From Rhizoctonia solani (taxonomy: Eukaryota; Basidiomycota; Agaricomycetes; Cantharellales; Ceratobasidiaceae): a DNA stretch of 64,000 bases. Positions 57,568 to 64,000 of the stretch are shown piece after piece; the first letter of the stretch is position 1; every line of letters begins with the position of its first letter. The stretch is from positions 434,001 to 498,000 of the forward strand of contig NC_057376.1 in assembly GCF_016906535.1 (NCBI RefSeq), given 5' to 3'. A program made the translations under genes and the position numbers. Under the pieces are notes generated by a model. That model was not told the DNA's origin and searched no databases. It saw nothing but the letters and a program-made list of their open reading frames with translations.

Positions 57568-59887
57568 TTAGAGAGCGTCAGGTTGGTCGGCGTTAATGAT
57601 CAGTGTTGTGAAGAACTTGATCATGTCTACGAAGCCGCTAGCTTTGTAGGCTGAATAGGATGTGAGTATACGTATCAAGGCTGAATGCTTTCTCGTACCT
57701 TCGTTAGCAGTGTGAGCCCCGTTGTATAAATCGGAAGCAAAGTGGTGGTTGTACCGGAAGATGTGCTTAGTGAGCTTCCAGTAGAACTTAGTATCTGACA
57801 AAAACAGCTAAGATTTAAGCGATGCTTCTTGCTTAACGTAAGACTCAACTGACCGGTGTTCCCACTCATCAGGGCTGGAGACACGATGATGTCGCCTTCA
57901 GCAACCTTTGGGTTCTTGCTGTCCCTGTAAGCACCACGGATGCTACTCGACAGTACATTCCAGGGTTTGGCTTCGGAGTCGGTGGGCGATACGGGAGCAA
58001 CGTCGATAGCTGTTGTATCAGTTGTGCTGGCAGTAACTGTTCCATAGAATGGCGCCTTCCCCCTCGAGACGTTCTTTCCAAACGCCTCGACCGACAAGTT
58101 GTACGTCTTACCCCAGTGGGCGAGCTTGATTTCAATGTGCTTCTGAACGTCCGCAATAGAACTGAAATGAAGCATGAGAAGTAATTACATGTCTTTTAAT
58201 ACCTGACGTACCTTTCAATTGCAATGCGATGATTGATTAAAGCCTTAGCTTGTTCAGGAAGTGCATTTGCCTTGACGCCACCATTTACGATATCAACAGC
58301 CTGGGTGGTACCAACAAATGCCCTCCAGACACGATCCATTGACATGACTTCAGTCACAAACTCGAGTGCTTTGTCACTAACGAGTGAACGTTCGATGGCC
58401 TTCCTGAACCTTGGGACAAATGCATCGGGCGCAGCATACGCGGCCTCGCATTGGAGTAAAGTGTACATGGGATTGCTTCGGTGAAGCTTAACCGAGTAGG
58501 GATTATCTTCAAAGTCGACGATGATTTTGGAAAGAATACCAATCGACTAAACCCTTCGTTAGTGATATTTTGAACAAGTTTATACCAACTCACTGTATGA
58601 GAAGGAGGAACACTCGAGTGGCCTCCAGGCGTGCGGACCTCGATTGTGACATCCATGTACCCCTTCTCACCCACAGCTGGACGAGCAATGGCGACTCCTT
58701 TGTCCGTGACAACAGAACCTGCGGTATCTAGTCAGATGGATAAGAGCTTGCTTCTAGGTCATCCGCAAGACAAACCTCCTTCGTCCACGATCATCGCAAT
58801 GCCATCTTGGCCATAAATTTCTAAAATTCGCTCCGCCAATGGTTTCGCTCCCTAAATGTGTATATTAGATTGGTTCCAATATGGCATCTCAGGCTAGCTG
58901 TACTTACTCGCGGCCCTCCAACTTCTTCATCATAACCAAACGCTACAAAGACAAGATTAGTCACATCCAACGACCCCAAATTAACCACGCACATAGAACC
59001 AGGGTGCGTGTCGGTTTGAAGTCTCGATCAAGCAAGCTCTCGACCGTGGCCAAAATACCGATCAAACCGCTCTTGTCGTCACCACTCCCTCTTCCCCATA
59101 CGTACGTGCCTGGTGGGGGCGTCAATATCGAGCTGAACTATGCCAAGTAAGTCAAGTGCACTAACCATCGTAATATCCCGAGAAAGGAGGCTGCTTCCAT
59201 TGGTCAACGGTCTTGGGATCAACAGGTACGACATCTGATAGTGACAGTGAATAAGAATATACTGGGATCACGCCGTCTTGGCTCACCTTGGTGACCCATA
59301 AGTACCAACGGCTTCAATGACGAATCGGACCCTTTCCAGGTGAAGAGTAGGCCATAGGTGTTTACTTTTTCCACTTTGAGCGCCTTGTGCCTGCCAAGTT
59401 GCGTTCAATAAAAACGCCCAGAGCTCGATTATCGGTCCGAACATCGCTCACGTTTTGGGGAATTGTTTCTCCAGATATTTGTGCAATTTGTCGAATACGA
59501 CCCAGTGGTCATCGTCCCCAACGTTCCCCATGTTATCAAACGACTCGGTCCTAAATGGGATAAGTGATTGTTGTGACGGAATATATGTTAGACGTACGGG
59601 ATCCGAACCGCACCACCGAGCAGCTCTGCAGCTTTGGCCTCGAAACCGTCTGCATCGTATACAGCTGTCCAATTCGATGCGTCAAATGGTTTAACTTGCT
59701 TGCAATAATCCTTGGGCTCAGGATTACCAACAAACAAGCCGCGAGCATCATAGAGAATTCTGTCACGGCAGCAGTAGAGTGCTGCGGAAGCTATTAAGCC
59801 GGCCGCAAGCAACCTGTTCAAATGGCTCTTGCAACCAGGACGCCGAGCGGGAGCAATATCTAGTCCATGTTTTTCATTGGCTGGCAT
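57568..59887 (-). CDS. CPS1: M20 metallopeptidase, vacuolar carboxypeptidase S-like
   Basis: A zinc-dependent Gly-X carboxypeptidase; in yeast the family is vacuolar, with an N-terminal membrane anchor. Start MPANEKHGLDIAPARRPGCK (59887), followed by a hydrophobic segment (LLAAGLIASAALYCC). Core: KPLVLMGHQ and, after an intron, VVPVDPKTVDQWKQPPFSGY (metal-binding HxDVVPV), then a GSGDDKSGLIGILATVESLL block, LVLCVGFDEEVGGPR (catalytic Glu-Glu), ERILEIYGQDGIAMIVDEGG, YMDVTIEVRTPGGHSSVPPS (dimer-domain GGHSS) and GGVKANALPEQAKALINHRI. Near the C-terminus come DIIVSPALMSGNTDTKFYW and HFASDLYNGAHTANE (last metal-ligand His), with a helix ending FTTLIINADQPDAL. About ten exons. The gene looks intact. 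Confidence 0.9.
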
Positions 59888-60352
59888 TGTGATAAAATGT
59901 GGTTGATAGATATTGTTATGAGACAAGCTTTATGTGTAACACTTATCGTTATTTGTCGGTGGTAGTCGGTTGGAAGCTCCAGCTCTCGCTTGTTGGCCTC
60001 CACATTTGTTTTCATGAAAACATCATTTGACGTATTTAGCGTCGCCGCTGATGTCATCTGATTGTTATGGTTTATTATGCTTTCGAACCTTGATGCATAC
60101 ATTCCTGGCCATGTTGGTACGAATAAGTTACCTTCAGAATTGACTCGTGGTAGCGGTGCAGGTGCATTCTCCTATCAATGAAGTCGGAAGGATGGGGATT
60201 GGACAAGGTCTAAGTGAAAATATGGGGCTTTCTCGAAAGACCGTAGAATACATAATAGCAGGTGTGTTAATCTGGAAGGATAGTACAGGATAACGACTGA
60301 CAGGGGGAAGGAGTTCTGAGAAAAAACCTAAGCCAATATAAATACAAACGTC
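59888..60352. other. Upstream region of the CPS1-like gene
   Basis: 465 bp of AT-rich sequence holding the CPS1-like promoter and the 3' flank of the mannosyltransferase gene. No gene is seen. Confidence 0.4.
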
Positions 60353-62192
60353 TCAAATTAACCGATTATGGGTCCCACTTGGGCCGGTTCGTGCCCGGCC
60401 CCCACAACGCGTTGTATCTATACAAGCAAGAGTATGGATCATTATCTGGATTGTCTTGTAAATCGTCAGCACATTGTGGATGAACTGTAAAGAGTGCTTA
60501 CCAAAGGTATTAGCCTCATCGCACCAGCATTTATTTTGTGAATGAATGCGACCGGTAGGGCAGTGCTCGAATGGTGCATGTCGGTATCCGATATTTTCGA
60601 AAAAGTGGATTTGATCCTTCTTCGCAAAAAGTGCTGCAGCGATGCTGTGCACAGGTGCATCACCCCATCGCTGTATAGGAAATTCTTATGAGGCCCAGGA
60701 TACAAAGTAAAGTAAGTGCATGCGCACCTCATAGTAAAAACCGCCTTTGGAATCCAAAAAGTCAAAGTACTTCATGTAGGCCTCACTTCTCCAGAAGTTC
60801 AAATCGCCAATTTCAAAGTTGCTCCAGACTGAGAACCAGATTATTATTAGGGAGTATAAGCAGATACTAGAATGACTTACAATGGCAGTTGTTATAAGTC
60901 TGTCCACCATCGTCGCTGAGGAATGCCATCGCATTGTCCTCTGGCACATACTCGGGATACATTTGGATAAATTCTGGAAACGATGGTAAGCATGTTATTA
61001 TAAACGAGTGACAGTGTGAGCCTACCGCGAGTCGCATTCCACAGACTCCAAATGGTCTCGGGGAATTCATATAGCGCGATGGTAAAACCTGATTCCAAAT
61101 GAGTCAGATTCCAGTACGCTTTGACATCGTAATCATATAGCCTACCATAAACTTTCTTGTTGTCTTGCATAAACAAGAAGGGATCATCATTCAGGTCACA
61201 AAAAAGGTAACATCAGGTCTGCAGGTTCGATTAGTAGCTGTACGAAGAGGCGCATAGAAGGTGACAGCTCACTCAATGCGCCAATAATAGTCATACTGCT
61301 TGAGGAGCTCGTGTCGGAAAAAGAACTGTGAAGATGTGAGGCCGAAGAAATTATAAGAAATCATTCAGAGTACATACTCCAGAATTGAAACGGCACATGT
61401 TACGGTAGGGGACGCTATCACCTTAGAACACGAATTGTAGTTAGCACCAGATTGATAACCAACTTCGTCGTGCACACCGTATATAATATCATTGTCCTTG
61501 AACCACTGACGGTTTGCCTTGGCTTGCTCTTCATTGATCCAATCTGGCTGGTTCCAGTGAGAACTCTCAATAACTCCATATGAGATATTGGCATTGGTGA
61601 GTTGGGAAGTATGGCTAGGAGTCGCTGATGAGAATCTTGGTGTCAGACGTATCAGACGTACTCACTATTTGAATCGCTTATCAAAAGGGACGTCGTTGAG
61701 GAAAACATAAGGATAGTTGAACTTCTTGTTGAATCTATCTTCCATGTGCTTCATACTTTGCATGACTCCAGCAAGGTCCGAGTTACGCGCCAAGAACACA
61801 AACGCAGCGTTAGCCTTTCGAGCAGGAGGAGTGAATTTCTCCACTTCGATGACCGGACGTGGCCCCGATGGTGCAGACGAAGGTTGAGCAGGGAGATAAT
61901 AGGAATCACTAGATGAAGTCAAGGGCGTGGGCGGAAGAAATGCGGTCGAATTGCATGTCGTTTCAGCGACCTTGCGCCATGATTCAGTCAACTTAGACAC
62001 AGACGTTGCTTCTCCATATCCCGAATGCATAGCTGCTAGGACATAGTGTCCTATAATCTTCAATAAATCCACAAGAGTAAGTATTATGTGGGTTCAAGCT
62101 GACCCGCCACTTACCAAAGTGAAGATAGCTAACGGAATGTACCTCCTTGGGGACGAGAGCGCTTGAAGCGCGGGAGAAGAGTACTTGGCCAT
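60353..62192 (-). CDS. GT15 alpha-1,2-mannosyltransferase (KTR/MNT family)
   Basis: A Golgi type II membrane enzyme that adds mannose from GDP-mannose to N- and O-linked glycans. Start [20 protein letters not shown] (62192) and a short hydrophobic anchor that continues into [12 protein letters not shown]. After a Ser/Pro stem ([13 protein letters not shown]) the catalytic domain follows: [89 protein letters not shown] (EPDV motif), [60 protein letters not shown] and [17 protein letters not shown]. Many introns. The last exon gives an unusual basic end ([14 protein letters not shown]) instead of the family's usual YSC.xxW-like tail, so the terminus may be misassigned or diverged. Confidence 0.9.
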
Positions 62193-63178
62193 AGCAAGCA
62201 GAGCTGGCACAAAATCAAGATTATGGACAATGACAGGAGATTGGTGTATTTATAATGACAGCAAAGGCTGCGGTTGTTCGATAAAGCTACTAACCACGAT
62301 ACTGGTTCGAAAGATCCGCAGTAAGGGAATTCATCACAGCCCTTCCCGTCGGTATATAGATGATACGGGGAGTTGGGTACTTGAGGAGATACCAACGTAT
62401 GCTGCGGAGAACTCATATATCATATCATATCGCAGTCCCCATACCCGCATTATTCTGGCGACAGCCTCCAGATGGGCAATTAGTAGGTAGAAGCCCGACC
62501 CTGCCAGTCTGTCCAATAGTTTTTGACAATAGGCTTCGCGTTGTCGAGAAGTGTTGTTCACGGAAACGCGTGCACCGGGGCCACAGTAGTGATGAGTTAT
62601 TTCATGTAATGAAATTCTTTGATATGACCATTAGAAATACCATCATTTCGACGCAAAACGGGGTTGACCTGGCTGGCACCTATGATACAACAAGGAAGAA
62701 AAGTACTCTACATCTTCTCGAGGTCCAGCAAGGATTACCGGGGCTCTGTTATGGAGATCTTCCTTGAGCACGCCATGGAGAAACATGGTTATGAGCTGGC
62801 AAACTATCGCGCCCAAACTGATGTTTCGGAAGAATTAGAAGCATGCTGGACATTATGATAGTGCGAAGAAGGGCTCACTATCACGATAGTACAAGAATAT
62901 ATGCGCTACATACCGTAAAGTTTAATTGATTGTGGGTATCATGGTCGAGTTTGATCATGCTGGTAACTTTACGCACCCTATGTATAGCTTATAATGTTTG
63001 GCTGATTTCGCAGATATCCACCGATATATACAGGACAACTCGGAATTGTGCCTATCGCATTGCGCCTACGGCAAGCATTGACAGGGGGCGTGGATGTATA
63101 AACGGAGCCAAGATACCTTCTGGTCGATCATGAAGTAATGTGTTCCGAGAATAGATAGTAATATTGAGTGCAAGGTAT
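62193..63178. other. Spacer without supported gene
   Basis: Nearly 1 kb containing the mannosyltransferase promoter. A + strand frame near 62664-62858 reads plausibly for 60 codons but has no motif, partner exon or start context I can support. Confidence 0.45.
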
Positions 63179-63390
63179 CACGGTGAACCCCAAAAGTACG
63201 GAAAATCCGCATGACCTCCAGATTTTGCCAGACATCCGCACCTAAAATCGCAGAATCCGCACCTCGACGATACACAGGGGTGAGTTGAGGATGCGGATTC
63301 ATGGAAAAACTGGTCGGATTTTGCCAACACTCCGCATATAACACGCGATTTTTCACGTTCAGAAAATCCGCACTTTTGGGGTCCACTGTG
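63179..63390. repeat. 212-bp inverted-repeat (MITE-like) element
   Basis: The ends form terminal inverted repeats: the first 24 bases (cacggtgaaccccaaaagt...) match the reverse complement of the last 24 (cacagtggaccccaaaagt...) at 21 positions. Inside, aatccgca-type octamers recur in both orientations, and a gattttgcca...tccgca segment occurs twice in direct order. There is no ORF. Size and structure fit a non-autonomous DNA transposon (MITE), but no clean target-site duplication is visible, so mobility is inferred. Confidence 0.5.
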
Positions 63391-64000
63391 TAATTTGGTC
63401 CGGTGACTAAGATCCAGCAGAAAAATAACGAAGATGGCGAAAATCTCACATGGGAGACTCGAGAGAGGTGGACCCCAGGATGAAGCAAATATTACGATTA
63501 TTCACTATCACCAAGGACAAACGCTAACTTCGATCAACCAAGGAATATGCGTTTGTCAGCTACCACTCGCCGCGACACTAGTGTGCGTCGTGGTCTATTT
63601 ATCATACTTCTGCGGTAATTTAAGGAATCTCTTAAGAAACTATGTCGGGGTCCTATAGTCTGTTCCGCATGTATTTGGAAATAGCAAGCTAGTGGTAACT
63701 GTACATACATCGTTTATTGATTACGTGTTCGATTCATTGCGCTCAAATCAAGGCTATTGCAAGCCGCTGGTTTAGAGATAAACGTCCTTTGATATCCGTA
63801 TAGTAACACTCTTCTCTCCCCCCCCCTCCGATCATATGTAATATCAGTCCAGCTCTCACCTGACGATGCTCGTGTAACCCCCTACTATTCGAGTTGTGTT
63901 ACCCACTCCCGAAGCACGTAGAACGGAGAAAACGTACCCAAACCTTCGAACTTAAAAGACTTTGTCTTTTTTTACTCATCTGGGGTCCCACTTGCCGATG
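63391..64000. other. Window end, no supported gene
   Basis: 610 bp with a 74-codon + strand ORF (63434-63658) that contains one hydrophobic stretch but no other support. A ctctctccccccccct tract lies near 63813-63828. Confidence 0.4.

Noticed and set aside
60367..60380. gggtcccacttg shared with the window end (about 63984)
   Set aside because: Only 12 bp match and flanks differ, so chance is enough.

Overview
The window looks like nuclear DNA of a basidiomycete fungus, most likely an Agaricomycete close to Rhizoctonia (Ceratobasidiaceae). The reasons are: dense genes split by many introns of about 40-60 bp with GT..AG (occasionally GC..AG) borders; a NACHT-WD40 NLR of the kind abundant in Rhizoctonia; a 'macrofage activating glycoprotein'-type GPI protein; a PL14 lyase; a class IV-like chitin synthase; and a nuclear tRNA-Gly with an intron. 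No bacterial, viral or organellar segment was seen. Exon structures were worked out by eye from splice signals and reading-frame continuity, so ends are reliable where an intron phase closes and tentative elsewhere.

Layout. 0.6-1.7 kb: a low-complexity Asn/Thr/Gly/Tyr-rich stress-type protein. 2.4-4.8 kb: a 16-exon MFS sugar/quinate transporter. 4.8-9.4 kb: mostly empty, with a small conserved YG-motif protein and an unassigned gene or remnant. 9.4-13 kb: two related basic nuclear proteins arranged head to head. 14.4-17.9 kb: chitin synthase. 18.2-20.5 kb: F-box-like/LRR-like protein. 21.6-26.3 kb: NACHT-WD40 NLR with an in-frame stop in the WD40 region. 26.9-28.6 kb: secreted PL14 lyase with a large disordered insert. 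29 kb: tRNA-Gly(CCC). 29.3-35 kb: nucleolar FKBP and a large AT-hook/zinc-knuckle nuclear protein that shares a 146-bp divergent promoter with complex I subunit NDUFB2.

35.7-43.3 kb: a tandem array of three amino-acid permeases, the third broken by single-base deletions. 44.5-46.3 kb: a small secreted cysteine-rich protein and one or two orphan, possibly secreted proteins. 46.4-55.2 kb: a Pro-rich protein, DBF4, an amidohydrolase-like protein, a BRI3-like membrane protein and two small unknown proteins. 55.7-62.2 kb: GPI-anchored glycoprotein, CPS1-type M20 peptidase and a KTR/MNT GT15 mannosyltransferase. The last 1.8 kb has no gene but holds a 212-bp inverted-repeat element.

How the genes fit together: chitin synthase, GT15 mannosyltransferase, the GPI glycoprotein and the PL14 lyase act on cell walls or extracellular glycans. 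The transporter and permeases serve nutrient uptake. The NLR and the Cys-rich secreted protein are typical fast-evolving interaction genes. DBF4, the FKBP and the AT-hook protein are nuclear housekeeping genes. Several clean one-base deletions in otherwise conserved genes (DBF4, amidohydrolase, third permease) suggest either sequencing/assembly indels or true decay; read data would settle it.
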